Part shown: positions 20,476 to 32,600 of the stretch, in pieces | Position numbering within the stretch: the stretch's first letter is position 1 | How the letters are laid out: every line of letters begins with the position of its first letter | NCBI GenBank assembly: GCA_021234155.1 | Contig: JAJEKV010000057.1 | Span: 9,151,564-9,215,563, forward strand | Reading direction: 5' to 3' | Length of the DNA stretch: 64,000 bases | Source of the DNA: Isoetes taiwanensis | Taxonomy: Eukaryota; Streptophyta; Lycopodiopsida; Isoetales; Isoetaceae | Program-made: the position numbers and the translations under genes | Notes under the pieces: generated by a model | The model's input: the letters and a program-made list of their open reading frames with translations, nothing else | Databases searched by the model: none | What the model was told of the DNA's origin: nothing

Positions 20476-20949
20476 AAGAATGTACTATTTATATATTTGT
20501 TTAAGCATCTAATTGGTCTTTTTATTTTTCACAATGTACTAAAGTAATTATTTATAAATTGACTTATGCATCTATGTTTTGTTTTTGTACATATTCCATC
20601 TTTTTATGAATGATAAGTTGGTTCTATTGCTTAATATATTTAACTCCTATTTAAATTGTATGAACTAAGTTTTGCACTTGCAAAAACATGTCATATCTCT
20701 CAAATTAATTGCATAGAGCTTCACATATGATGCCACGTGGCTCCAATGGGACATGGCCTTGTGGCGGTTGCTCAATAGAGTAAGGCCACGTGGAAATAAG
20801 CCTTGTCCTAAGGTTATCTAAGTTGTATACTTAACTTAGATATGCACCCATGCCACTTCCTAAGGTATACAAGGTTACGGAAGTAGACTTCTATAGTGAC
20901 GGACCTAGAAATATACGTATTTATAGCGTATATTTCCCTGGAGACGTCA
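20476..20949. other. AT-rich intergenic stretch, no gene recognised
   Basis: A-T rich first half. The second half contains two CCACGTGG motifs (near 20,732 and 20,783) and ends with GGAGACGTCACAC. No frame of note. Confidence 0.35.
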
Positions 20950-21610
20950 CACTAATGAATTTACACCTTCAAATGTATTTCTCGAGAAAGATGTCAAAGA
21001 TTTTATGACTTCAAATGCTTCTTGTCGAGATGCTGCTAAAGATTTCATGCCTTTAAATATTTTTGATGAAGATGTTGCTGAGCATACCATGGATTCCCAT
21101 TGTTCAGAATAAGAAGGTTTGTTTTGCTCTTGTCTTCTATCTAGGTTGACTGTGTTTAAGAATCTTTGCATTTTCAGACTTGCAATCATCAGAGCTTCAA
21201 AGGCAAGATGCTTTAAACAATCTAGGTAATACCTTCTCCAAAAATTTTGACTTTGTTCTTCAGTTTTTACTTGTGCATGTCCTATAAATTGTAAACTTCG
21301 TGCATATGATAATACTATGATGGTTTCTTTTTTAATACACTTGATAATTAAGAGTAGATTGATGATGACTAATTCCTGCTTGAATGAAGGTTGTGAGAAC
21401 ATGTCTGCCAACATTCTACTAAAATTATGTCCAAAAAACATGCTGCTGAGATAAGAAGGATTCGAAGGCAGGAAAAAAGAAAACAAAAAAAAGCACCAGC
21501 AGATAGTCTTGCAGAGAGATTTTCTTATCTCAAGGAAAAAAAGTTGTCCAAAGAAATAGGGAAAGTAGTGAATCAAATTTGTGACTGGTCACTTCCGGTC
21601 CTGGCCTGAC
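20950..21610 (+). pseudogene. Degenerate exon-like coding remnants
   Basis: Plus-strand coding sense appears in two places. At about 20,955-21,110 the frame reads KDVKDFMTSNASCRDAAKDF, with a repeat of DVKDFM/DAAKDFM. At 21,400-21,606 it reads KKHAAEIRRIRRQEKRKQKK and a helical tail (ERFSYLKEKKLSKEIGK). The basic run could be a nuclear-localisation signal. No family was recognised. On the opposite strand 20,947-21,576 is open for 209 codons, but its composition (long Phe/Leu/Ser runs) looks like an antisense shadow. Confidence 0.3.
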
Positions 21611-21748
21611 TGCTCTGATTGATGCTATTCCGAAAGGAGCGGGATAAGTAAGTAAGGGTGGAGTGAGCAATCCGCTTGTCTCCAGTCCGTGATACAAGCC
21701 GATGTAATGGCATATGATAGCATGAGAAAATTCGGGTTGATCCATGAT

Positions 21749-21827
21749 CCCCATCCAATGTCCAACCAACCAGGTAATGCCACGGTTCTATTGCGACAGC
21801 AATAGAACCGACATTCCTTGGATGGGG
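21749..21827. repeat. Long hairpin, copy 1 (CCCCATCCAA...TTGGATGGGG)
   Basis: Outer arms CCCCATCCAA (21,749) and TTGGATGGGG (ending 21,827) enclose a perfect 11-bp stem, GGTTCTATTGC/GCAATAGAACC, with a GACA loop. Related hairpins lie at 27,128-27,189 and 40,353-40,414. Confidence 0.75.
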
Positions 21828-21935
21828 ACGCCTTTCTTCACATCTCCTATTTATTCATCCTCTTATCTCAGTTCCACTCATCGGCGTTCTCTTGAGCTCC
21901 CCTTTTCTGTTTTCTCTTCTTTGGCTCCTCAAGTT
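21776..21935. repeat. Repeat block shared with 27,137-27,275 and 40,362-40,500
   Basis: The block from AATGCCACGGTTC through TTCCACTCATCGGCGTTCTC to TTTGGCTCCTCAAGTTT is near-identical in the three places; this copy has 24 extra bases. It frames the pyrimidine-rich region at left and right and could be the surviving part of a terminal repeat. Confidence 0.65.
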
Positions 21936-23214
21936 TTTGCTGCCTTCTCATGTTCTTCTCGTGTTTTGCACTCTTGTCATGCAGCGCTGACCGTCCAAGG
22001 TTTCAGATGGGCGACCCATGGTTTCCACGATGGGCGATCCATGGTTCACAGTGCGGGGTTTGCAGCGAGCATACAAGTTTTGGATTTCTTGATCACTCTT
22101 GATATTTGTGTTTCATAGACTTAGCTGTTGCAATAAGCAGCTCTGATTGCCACTTCTTTGCCTCAGTTTCTGCCCTTGGGGCATATAGCCCAGCTTCGTT
22201 TTGGGTTGGGTTGCTGTTGGTTTTTTCATGCAGGTCTACGGATTAATCACTTCTTTGCCTGTTTCTGCCCTTGGGGCATATAGCCCTGCTTCGATTTGGA
22301 TTTGGGTCTGCGGATTGGGGCATCTGGGTTTTGGATTGAGCGGCCTTTGGCATGCCCCGGATGTAGATCCTCAGCCATCTCTGCTCCCGATTTTTGGATG
22401 TTGTCGGTTTGCATATGTTTATTTTCTTGGTTGTCTGATATCTTCCTGCCTGGAGGGCCGGTTTGTTCCCTATCTGGCTCGAGTCAGTCTGTGTTTTGCA
22501 GAGTATAACCAGGATCAATCTGTGCTAGTATGTTCAACCCTGAGGCGATGATCTTCGCTGGATTCGACCGGATGCAGGTCGGCGACCGAGTTTGCTGCCC
22601 ATGTTTTGCACGAAGCGGCAGAGCTCCGCGCCGCTCGACTCGACCTCTGCGTTCTGTGCTTAGGGTAAGGGGATACCGGGTCGTTGCTTCCCACCATTCG
22701 TTATTTCGGATTTCTTGGTTTTGAGTTAACATGGTTCGTTTTTGCATATGCCCATGTTGTTCCCTTAGTAACGAATTTTTGGTTTTGATTTAACATGGGT
22801 CGTTTTTTGTATATGCCCATGTTGTTCCCTTAGTTCCTGTCTAGTCTTGTTTTGGCATGATAATTCGGGGTCTTCTACTCTCGCTGCTTATCATTTACTG
22901 ACCTTAGTTCATTCCTTGCGATGTGACATTTATTTTTCAACATAGGTGTCTTGCAGGAGTGCATGTGCTTTGCAAGTTGATATAGTTCCATTCCATGGTG
23001 AATTTGATTAGAATAGCACATTTTTTTTTTTTAAACTCCCTATTGTATACTTGAATCGGCTTTGGTGATTTGTGAGCTAGACAGAGATGCCATGGGGCAA
23101 GCTTTATGGTTTGTCCTAGGATTGGTGGCATATCATCCAAATTTTTTGACCAGGTTATCACCATTCTCATGCTTTCCTAGAGATCACTTACCGAGGGTTG
23201 TATGAGATGTTTTG

Positions 23215-23276
23215 CCTTAAAGCACTTTCATCAAATTCGTGGACGATAAAATCATATTCTATTCTATTCTATTCTA
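23215..23276 (+). repeat. SINE-like 3' end with (ATTCT)n tail
   Basis: TTCGTGGACGATAAAATC followed by ATTCT repeats resembles the ends of the SINE-like elements at 9,290, 20,300 and 58,082. The body is not recognisable. The same sequence occurs at 36,430-36,491 in unit 2. Confidence 0.4.
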
Positions 23277-26200
23277 ATACTTGTGGCCCTAGTTTGTATG
23301 TTTGTATTATTTTGGTGTGATCTTTGCCCCTAGCCTTTAAGTCTTCAACGAGGTTTTCCTTAGGATATCCATAGCTTCGCTTTGCCCGGGTTGCATAGTG
23401 GCTTAAATTTTGGTAGTCATCATGCTTCGATATCAGTTTCTTCTGGGCATTGCATATCTCTTTTTTCAAATTTTGGTAGTCATCATGCTTCGATATCAGT
23501 TTCTTCTGAGCATTGCATATCTCGATGTGGTATTTAGTAAAACTTGTATAGTTTTTGACATGATCTTGTGCTAAATTTGACATGGGACCTTTCTTGTATC
23601 CTTATTTTTGAGCATTACTAGTCATATGGTTCGTCTGTTTTCTTATGATGGTCACAAGAGTTCGTAGTTGTTTTTCTCTGGTTCTTTGCTTTCATGCGCG
23701 TTTATGCGGTTTCCTTTTTTATAAGTTCATTGCTCTAGATATGGGTTATAACCTTCATATGCACATGCTTCTTTAGTACAGTCATGCCATCTCCTCATTT
23801 TTTGCTTGATAGTGCAATTGTCTCCATGGTTTTTATTGTGCATATTGACCAAACGTTATTGTATGGAGGGAGAAAATTTTCTTTTTTCAGTTGGGACGCA
23901 TATTTTTTGGTAGCAGACATTTGAACCTTTTCACGAAAGCAGGTTTACATGGGTTGGTCGGAGTGCTTATTCCTAGACATGTAGGTTGATATGCATGTTT
24001 TTTCTTATTGCTATAGTCTACATATAATTTCTTAGTCCCTATGTTTTTACTAATATTTCTAGTTATATGGTTTACACATTTTTTCCCAGCCACTCATTTG
24101 GTCATCTTACTCCTTTAATCCTGTTTGCTCCTTTGCTCCTGTGATTGGGTTTCTTTCTCGTTGTATCTTTTGTCCCATGTTTCTATTTGGATGTTTTGCA
24201 ATTTTTATCCTTTCAACCTCTTTTCGTGATCCCAAAATTATGTCGTCCAACACATTACATTTTCTTTCTTGATCGTCTTTTTCGTCTCGCATTTTTCCTT
24301 ACCTTCTTTTGTCTCATTCATCTTAGTTTTTCTAATTGTTCTGCCTCCTTCATTTGTTCATCTCATCTTTCGCCTTGTCGTTGTTCTTTCTGCCCTGTTA
24401 GGGTCCAGTTGCTTGGCCATTTTGTTTTTGTTTGTCCTAGTTGCGGGGTTTCCCGCAGATTTTCTTATTTTAGGTGTTTACATATAGATTTCCTAGCCCG
24501 TATGGTTGTCTCATATTCCTATTTATCTGGGTTACACATATTTTTTCTAGCCACTCCCTATGGTCATCTTACTCTCTTCACCCCTGTTTGCTCCCGCGGA
24601 TCGGGTTCCTTTCTTGGGTTACATTTCCTTCCATGTATCTCGATACGTCCCCTTTGCTTGGTTTCATTTGGATGTCTTCCGTTTTTATGCTTTCAAGTTT
24701 ATCTTCCACATTTGTTTCTAGGGCATCACGTGCTCCTTGCTCCTCGAGATTCGTCAGTCGTGATCTTGTCTACCTTATGAATATGCTATCTTGGTTCTTT
24801 TGATTTAGGGTTGTCTTGTTCCTTGTGAATACTTTATCTAGTATTATGGCTATTGTTTCCAACATTATGTAGATAGGTTACATGCTCTTTTTCCTTGTGT
24901 GTTCTAGTTTACGACTGCGCAATTGTTTTTCTATTTATGGTGTTGGTCGTGTGTATTCGCGAGATCAGTGCAGGCTCCTTTCTATAACTTCTCGCTTCTT
25001 GCTGATGGAGGTCTTTGAGGGCCTGCTCTTGCTCTTTCTCATAGTTACCTTTGTGTGCTTGTTTGTCATTGCATTTTTCGACCTTACGTTATGCGACCTT
25101 AACTATGTTTGTCTCTATGTCGTTTGTTCCTCTGTTCACGAGCCCTTTATTTTTCCTGTTTTTTCACCATTATATCTTGTTTGTCTCTTTGTCCTCCATG
25201 TTGATCCTTACCTCTTGATCCACACTCCTTCTTCCTCCTCTATTTCTTTCACTTACCCTTTTGAAGCATCTTTTCTTTGGTTTCTCATACTAACCATCTA
25301 GGAGCATTGTTGTGCTTATACAAAGGATTTATTTTTCAGGTTTGTGGCATCTTTAGTCAGGTTTGTTTGCAAGCATGCTTTCTTTGATCTCATATCCACA
25401 TCTCGCATGTAGGTTTACAACATGTTTTTTAGATAATATTTTTTATTTTTGCAAGCATATTCTCTTGGATTTCATAGTCGACTCTTGCAAGCGTACTAGA
25501 ATAACTTGTCATTTATATAGTTCAGCATCTAGTTTACTTGTGTATGTATTGGCACAATTATCTTTCTTTAAGTATCTTATGTGTTTTGGTTCATATTTTG
25601 ATTTGTTTCTTGTGTTTCTTTCATTCCATTTTCCTCGTTACATCATGATTTTACGATCATTGCTCGATTGTTTCTGGCTTTTCATGTTTGGGATGTCTGG
25701 CATGGTATGAGGCATGCTTAGTTCCATTATCTCTTGTCTCCCTTTATTTCATATTTTTTCGTTTGATTTCGTAACTTCTGTTTTATTGCTCCATGGTGAT
25801 GATGCCCCTTTTTTGTCACCTTAGATAATATTACTCTTCTTACTCCGCCGACCCGCTTTTGGGCTCTTCAATCCTGTTAGTTTGTGCCCTATTGCCTTGC
25901 TTACCCCTTCTTGCCACTGTCACAGTTCTCTTATTTCTCCTTTGGTTTTCGGGTTTATCTCGTTCATGGATTGCCATTACAGGCTCCCACATTTGTCTTT
26001 AGGCGTCTTGTGCTCCTTCTGTTCTAGTCGTCTTTTGCATCTTGTCTTTCTTGTGAATATGGCCATCTTGGCTTCACTCCTGTCTTGAATTATTATCCTC
26101 TTTTCGAGGGCTATTCTTGCTAGTTCCAAGAGTTAACAAATTTCTATGGTTTTACTGGTATTTTCTTTTTAGTTATAAAATGTTATCTCCTCGGATTTCT

Positions 26201-27127
26201 TTGATTTGTTGCAGTTTACGATTGTCACTATGGTTCTACTAGTGCATGTTGATCTTTTGTTATGATATATCTCTTTTTATAAGGGTCGATTGGACATGGA
26301 TGTTCTTTCTTTGAGTTCTTATCATTTTGAGTTTTTCCTTTCCTTTGGAAAGCGTTACCCTCTAGTATTCCGTGGTTGCATGTTCTAGTTCTGCTTTAGG
26401 TTTTTCTGGTGTTTGGAGATTACTTCACTGATATTTCATATTCTAGGGCCCTTGTTTCTCGGTAGGTTAGATGCTCCTTTTGTTCGTATGTTCTAGTGTT
26501 ACGATTGTGCGAATCATGTTTTTGGTTATGGTGTTATTATATGTGTTCGCTAGGTCTTTGCATACTTCTCCCTAGAATTTTTTCAGTTCTTTCTCATGGA
26601 GGTCTTTGAGGGCCTATTCTCGCTTTTTCCTCAGTGTTTCTCATGGTTGCCCCTATGGGCTTGTTAGACATTTGTATTATGCAGCCTTGCATCATGCGAC
26701 ATTAAGTATGTTGTCCTTATGTACTCTATTCCTTTTGTTCACGATCCCTTTATCTTCCCATTTCTTCATCATTATGTTTGGTTCATCTCTTTTGTCCTTT
26801 ACTCGTCATTTCTCCTTGTCGCTTTCACTTACCCTCTTGAAACGTCTTGGTCCTTCTTGAAACGTCTTGATGTTTGCTCTCCTTCGTTTCTTCGCCGTCT
26901 CGCCATAGTTCTTTGCCTTCTTAGTGCCACTTTTATCATATTCTTTGTTCTGATTAAACTTTTGCCTAGCCTTTTGTTGTTGTCCCAGTTGCCTATTCTA
27001 TTCCGGTCATCCTTCTTTGCGTTTTCCTCACTTTGGTTGCTCTGCCCTTTCCTCTCGTTGTCTTCCTTTGTCCAGTCCTTTTGAGATAGATTCCTCTTCT
27101 ATCGGCCAACTTGTTTGTCTCATAGGA

Positions 27128-27189
27128 CCCATCCTAGGAATGCCACGGTTCTATTGCGACAACAATAGAACCGACATTCCTTGGATGGG
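27128..27189. repeat. Long hairpin, copy 2
   Basis: CCCATCC-AGGAATG-GGTTCTATTG pairs with CAATAGAACC-CATTCCT-GGATGGG, giving a stem of about 25 pairs with small bulges. Single sequence differences from 21,749-21,827 fall in the loop and outer arm. Confidence 0.8.
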
Positions 27190-27275
27190 GATGCCTTTCT
27201 TCACATCTAGTTCCACTCATCGGCGTTCTCTTGAGCTCCCCTTTTCTAGTTTTCTCTTCTTTGGCTCCTCAAGTT
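27137..27275. repeat. Second copy of the 21,776-21,935 repeat block
   Basis: Near-identical to 21,776-21,935 except for a missing ~24 bases. Followed by different sequence. Confidence 0.65.
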
Positions 27276-27344
27276 TCCCTTCCGCTCCTCCCTCTTGTGT
27301 CTTTTATGTCGTGGCTCTGTAGCCTTCAGTTTTCCTCCATAGTT

Positions 27345-27722
27345 TCTTTTTCTCGGCGTGGTGTCGTGGCCTCTGAGACAATTTTTGTTATTCATTTTCT
27401 CTCGGCGTGGCACTGTAGCCTCGAGGTAGCACTAATCGGATGGTTTTCTCGCGATGGTTTTTTCCGCGGACGGTTCCCGATTGGTCGGCTATTGTTTCTT
27501 CCTCGGCGTGGCCTTGGAGCCTCCGAGTGCTATTATATTTTTGATATCTGCACTTTGGCACTAGGATCCATCCTAGGAATGTTATTTCTCGGCGTGGCGC
27601 TGTAGCCTCCGAGGCAGCACTAATCGGTTGTTTTTTCCCGCGATGGTCATTCCGCGGACGGTTCCCGATTGGTCGGCTGTTGTTTCTTTCTCGGCGTGGC
27701 CGTGGAGCCTCCGAGTCTTCTG
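27345..27722. repeat. Tandem CGGCGTGG / CCTCCGAG repeats
   Basis: A unit of about 190-230 bp built on TCTCGGCGTGG...GTAGCCTC(C)GAGG, GCACTAATCGG, CGCGATGG and CGGACGGTTCCCGATTGG occurs twice. It is locally GC-richer than its surroundings. Copied at 40,572-40,945 with more small differences. Confidence 0.65.
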
Positions 27723-28125
27723 GCCTATGGCTTCTAACTCATTGACGGGTTATTTTTTTTTTTCAGCCTTGATTCTGCAGGATTGTTTAAGGTCTTGTGG
27801 TTGCCATAGTGCGTGGGGTCGTGCTTCAACTATTTGCTTGGGTTTCCTCGAAAACCTAGGAAGGCATGGTTCTTCGTCCCGATGAGGAGCAGTCACCAAG
27901 TCTTCTCACCTTTGCATCGACTAAGTGGCGGATAAAACCATCTTTTATGTAGTATTCTTCAGTTTCATCATGCTCTCGATGATTGTCTAGTTTCAGAGCA
28001 TTTTAAAGTTCATATTTTTCAAATCCCTAGTGAGGGATCCATTTTTTACTCAATATTTTTACAAAGCTCAATGAGAACACCACTTCACTTCGGCCAACTT
28101 GTTTGTCTCATAGGACCCATCCTAG

Positions 28126-28245
28126 GTAACGATGCTTAGCTGATCTTTTCGGATGATCAACCACTTGGGACTGAGACACGGCCTAGACTCCGGAGGAGGG
28201 AGCAGTGGGGAATCTTGGACAATGGGCGGGCGCCTGAATCTCAAG
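28126..28245 (+). rRNA. Small-subunit rRNA fragment, mitochondrial type (copy 1)
   Basis: Contains GGGACTGAGACACGGCC, AGACTCCGGAGGAGGGAGCA and GCAGTGGGGAATCTTGGACA, then ATGGGCG. These follow the bacterial 16S order around helix 12-14, and GGGGAATCTTGGACAATGGGCG is the form found in plant mitochondrial rrn18 and alphaproteobacteria. The flanking GTAACGATGCTTAGCTGAT and GATGATCAACCAC also fit. Only ~120 bp is present, so it is a non-functional insertion of organellar origin. The direct repeat CTTGTTTGTCTCATAGGACC at 27,110 and 28,099 may belong to the same sequence. Confidence 0.7.
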
Positions 28246-28574
28246 ACGCTCCTCAAACCAATCATATACTTTATTGAGATGGGTGAACTTTTCATAAATT
28301 CCAATTATAAGAAATAGAAGTTTTTTTATTAAATTCAAATGGAGTGATTTCGGTTCTGAAAGGTAGAATCATCAATATAAATAACCTTTTCTCGCGTCTA
28401 CAAAGAATATATAACACGGAGAGTGTCTCGTACGTGACATAACCCCTATGCCCCATAATGGATGTAGACCTCCTAAAAAGAGATGTATATAATATGGAAG
28501 ATAGGTATTATCTCAAAACCGTTGTTAGCAATTCATAGTTTATTTGAATAAAATTGTTCTATGTTTGTGTAATT

Positions 28575-29313
28575 TTGCAGATATTTTGGAAAATTGGAAT
28601 TGATGAAGTTGACAGGAGTGAGAGAGGTATGATTGTGCAACTCTAATTGAATTAAATCATTTCCATGCCATTAGGCCCTATGTAAAGGGACAGACCCTAC
28701 TCAAGTAGCACACATGAATTATTTTGTTTACGCCACAATTGTTGGCTTGGTAAGTATGGCAAGTGTCCAAACAAGGAGAGAATAGGCACATCTTTTTTTT
28801 TTGAATTAAAACCAGTAATGGAATATAAATATGAAGTCATTGATGGTCCTATATATGACTGAGATCCGGAAATGGAAGTCGATATTATTGCAGGATAACT
28901 TTTGGGTCAATGTTGAGCCCTAACAATAAAGAAATGGTAGATTCTTATAATGTGAAATGCACGCAGGTGAAACATGTTCAAAAAAGCATATAAGGATCCT
29001 TGGAGTTTGGTTTCATTTGGAATGAAGTTTGGTCGGAATGAAGTTTGGTAATGAGGAAAGTACTATAAGTTCATTTGAGGCTGCGGATATGAGTTGCTAG
29101 AACATGATCCCTGAATGTAGTGGCACAGGTCATTTACTTACTTCAATGAATTTTGTTATGCATCAAGTGGGGAACAATCAATATGAGCTTGATGAAGATG
29201 TGCATGATCATAAAACACAAGCAATTTTGCACAAAATGCGCTTGATTGAAATCACAAACAAGAAAAAGTGCAAAGGTTGCAAAGAAACGAAGAAGAAAGA
29301 ATGGAGACAGTAA
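28575..29313 (+). pseudogene. Cys-rich coding remnant (copy 1, damaged)
   Basis: Coding sense seen better in 41,808-42,533 is present here with extra indels: HNCWLGKYGKCPNKERIG is broken, while the end (28-residue stretch from MNFVMHQVGNNQYELDEDVH to ITNKKKCKGCKETKKKEWRQ) reads openly at 29,149-29,310. See the second copy for its description. Confidence 0.5.
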
Positions 29314-29389
29314 ACATAAACTAACAATTCATTCCATACAAACTTGTGGAATTTTAACCATTACCATTGTAAAAATACAATCAATTCAA

Positions 29390-29573
29390 TGCAATTCATT
29401 TGTAAACATCCTTATGTGCAATTCAATGCAATTCTTCTGTAAATTCATTCAATGCAATTCATTTGTAAACATCCTCTTTTGCAAAAATACAATCAATTCA
29501 ATATAGTTCATTTGTAAACATCCTTATATTGCAATTCAATGCAATTCATTTGTAAACATCCTTGTGTGCACAG
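29390..29573. repeat. Degenerate minisatellite, ATTCAATGCAATTCATTTGT units
   Basis: About four to five units built from CAATTCAATGCAATTCATTT, then GTAAACATCCTT, of 37-70 bp with variable spacers. Followed by two CCTAAAACACA/ATTTTAAAACACA motifs, into one of which the LINE seems to have inserted. Repeated at 42,610-42,790. Confidence 0.75.
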
Positions 29574-29649
29574 TCTTATTTACATCCGAATTGTATCCTA
29601 AAACACAATCTTATTTGCCATCCCAATTGCATTTTAAAACACAGACTGC

Positions 29650-32600
29650 ACTTGATGAAGGGCATTTCAATTCTACAACTCAATTCCACAATAAAACACA
29701 GACTCAAGCTATGACAAAAGTTTTTACATGGAAAAGAGTCAATGGCAGCAGGAAAAGGATTCAAAAAAAAAGAGAGGCCAAGCAAGCTCAGATAGATTCA
29801 GTAACACAGGACCCTGACAGCTCAAGATTTACAAATTCTACTCTGACTATCCAAGAAAACACAGTTAAGATAATAAATAAAGGGTTGGAATGCAGGAATA
29901 ATAAATGCAATCCACCTTTGTATGCTGAATCAATCAAGCAGCTGCTTGGTCAGGATAACAGCACAATCTTGACTGACAACATCATCAACAACAAAAGAAA
30001 TTTGAAAGGAAAAGGGCCTATGCAGGAAATTCAAATTGATCAAGCTAAAGATCAAATCAATCTTGCCAGCACTCTACAAGATATAATGATTGATTCTAAA
30101 AGAGCTGCAACTCTTAGATCAGTTGCTGCAATCCAGTTGAAAAATAATATTAATACTCAGCTGGCAATTTTGAAAAATAAGAGGACGAGCTCTTTGAAAA
30201 TATTCTCTGCAGACAAAAATTCAGGCTATATCAACTGCTATAAACAGGGATAACTCAGATAGCAAGATCAATGTAGCTGATAACACAGAGAAAGAAGAAT
30301 TATTAATTATGGAGAATAAGAGAAAGTTGACTGAAACTGAACTTTGCTCCAGGCAGAAAATTGAGCAAGTTCCACTGCAACATTCCACAGTTTCTTAGCA
30401 ACAACACCAAACTTATAAGGGAGAACATTCTCAGCATGTTGACAAGCAAATGCTTTCAGATAACAATCAACATTTATGTATCAGAGATGGTGACACAACA
30501 ATCGACTCAGCTGCTACAAATACTGAAATAATATGTCACAATAGTTTAAAATTCTGCGATATTGGCTGACTTTTTTCCTTTGTGGATTCCATTGAGCCAA
30601 TAATTATCCCATTCCTTGCCTTCGTGCCCATATCAAGATTGCAACTTTGTTACCCTCCACGACATCTCGAGAACTTTGATAATATATCCCAAAACTCGAA
30701 CTCATTACTATGAAACATATGATTCATTTATTGGTCATGCGGGGATCGATTAACTCTATCGGATCGAAAAGATCCTATACATATTTCTACATCAAAGATC
30801 AAAATGCGTAATAACAATGTTGAGCAGTCTATTGCTGAGCAATTAGTAGAGTTACATGTGGAATATATAGGTTAGGTAATGAGATCCGGGGAATATACAA
30901 GATAATGTGGTGCAGCCGAGGAAGGATAGCAAAAGATAGCACACAAACAAGAGTGCGTAATTATTAAATATAGTTCGTGTATGCGGTTTACGCATTACAA
31001 AAATCTTATTACGAAAAATGAATATACTTAAAATATGGTGGTTTCTAAAGATGGAAATGGAATAGATAGGCTTAAGAAAAACAATCACACGAAACTTTGG
31101 GATGCAGCTACTACCGGGGCAAGTACTTTCTATTATTAATGCTATGGATGTAAATTTACATAATTCGATTCTATTCCTTTTTTCTAGTAGTTACTATGAA
31201 TATTGATAAACTAGATTGAGTCAAGCAACCCCTTCTTGTCATTCTAAAGTCTCAGCCTGGCTCTCATGAATCGACTCGACCTAATTTTCGGGATAAAGAA
31301 AATGATCTATCACCACTATGGGAGGATGATAAATTCTTATCCAATTCTAATCGCCGCCCTTAGTAAAAAAGAAATCTTTGCTACCATAGCTAAAACCAAC
31401 AAGAATTACTCTAGTAAATTTGAGTCTCCCCTCTTGAATCGGACTTCAATCTAAGAAAATACCGAGTCAAAAAGAAATCCTATTAAACCTTTCTCTTCTC
31501 AAACTTTTCTATTTCCTCATGAAGATCCTTTCATGGAATCTTAACAGGATAAAAGGGCCTTTAAAAAAGGAAAGTAATTGCTCAAATGGAGATTATAATG
31601 TTGGCATAATTTGCTTCAAGAGTTAAGGCTTCCAAACTTTGAATGCTCAAATTTGGCTAATTGGATTGCTCCCAGGTACTCCCTCTTCTGGATTGAAGCC
31701 CATCGGCACTAAAAGAGGTATAGCGTTATTTGAAAAAACATTTCTCATTGTCTTATTCATAGCGTCCGATAGAAATGTGATACATGGTTTTAAAAATAAA
31801 GACCTTACCTTTGGAGTGATTAATATTTATACCTCTACTTGTTCAAAAAGAGAAGCTCCAAAATTAGCAAGCTGGATAGAAAATCAAACTCCATATCCCG
31901 GATTATTGGGGAGATTTTATTAAAACACTTCTACTAGAGATCCTCAAACTTGGCAATGATATCAATATGACTAGAACTGAGAAGATAATTTGCATTTTTG
32001 TCTTATGGATAATTATCTTTTCACTCATATCCCCTCTGCCTTACTGAAATACACTTGGTCAAACAAGCAAGAAGGTGACAATTCTTTGTGGTTTGATGTA
32101 TTCTACATCAACAACTCGATAATATACGGGATAATTGTGGTATATATGGACAAGGCCTTTCCATATCCGACCACCATATAATTTCTTGAGACCAAGCATT
32201 TGCTAAGCATAAAAAGGGACCAAATTGTCTGATGTTGTCCCCAGACGTCTTTGAAATGCGAAATACGTCTTGTCACGTATTTTTAAAAAAATACGTTTTT
32301 TCTAGCCATACATACCCCACGTCACGTTTTGGAGTTTTTTTTTAAAAATCAAAAACAGTGTTTAAATAGAATAAAACAATGAAATACAACATAAAATGAT
32401 GTGGGGAAGTTGTAGTTTAGAATGTTAGTTTGCTATCTAGGAGGCCTGGGTTCAATTCTTGGTAAGTGCAAGTTTACTATTTTGTGAAAAACAGATAGTA
32501 TTTAAAAATGTGAGGGTATTTTTAAAAATCATGTGATTAATAATGTGTATAGTATGGTCTAAATGGATCCTTTTTAAAAAATACGATATTTTTGCAACCT

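Larger units (their letters stand above)
21936..28090. repeat. Pyrimidine-rich degenerate repeat region (copy 1)
   Basis: About 6 kb with a strongly T/C-rich plus strand and no domain-bearing frame. The open frames on the plus strand are runs of Phe, Leu and Ser, as expected from composition. Diverged internal repeats are visible. 24,060-24,200 resembles 24,500-24,690 (TTTACACAT...TTTGCTCC...GGTTTC). 24,960-25,200 resembles 26,550-26,790 (GGAGGTCTTTGAGGGCCT...GTTCACGA). 24,720-24,800 resembles 25,985-26,075. A tandem copy of a ~95-bp block (CTTTGCC...GGGGCATATAGCCC) is at 22,155-22,290. It most resembles the non-coding interior of a large retrotransposon derivative. Repeated as 35,463-41,310. 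Confidence 0.55.

Noticed and set aside
20947-21576. 209-codon open frame on the minus strand
   Set aside because: Composition is Phe/Leu/Ser-rich with no domain, and the plus strand shows protein-like segments (KDVKDFM, KKHAAEIRRIRR) at the same place, so the minus frame is likely an antisense shadow.
24145-26860. Many plus-strand frames of 70-210 codons (for example 24,145-24,780)
   Set aside because: They follow the pyrimidine-rich composition, giving Phe/Leu/Ser/Cys-rich runs, and show no domain or start-site support. Their twins in unit 2 break at different places.
27128-27189. Pre-miRNA of the miR482/2118 type
   Set aside because: The hairpin is a good stem, but neither arm matches the known miR482/2118 sequence, and expression cannot be judged here.
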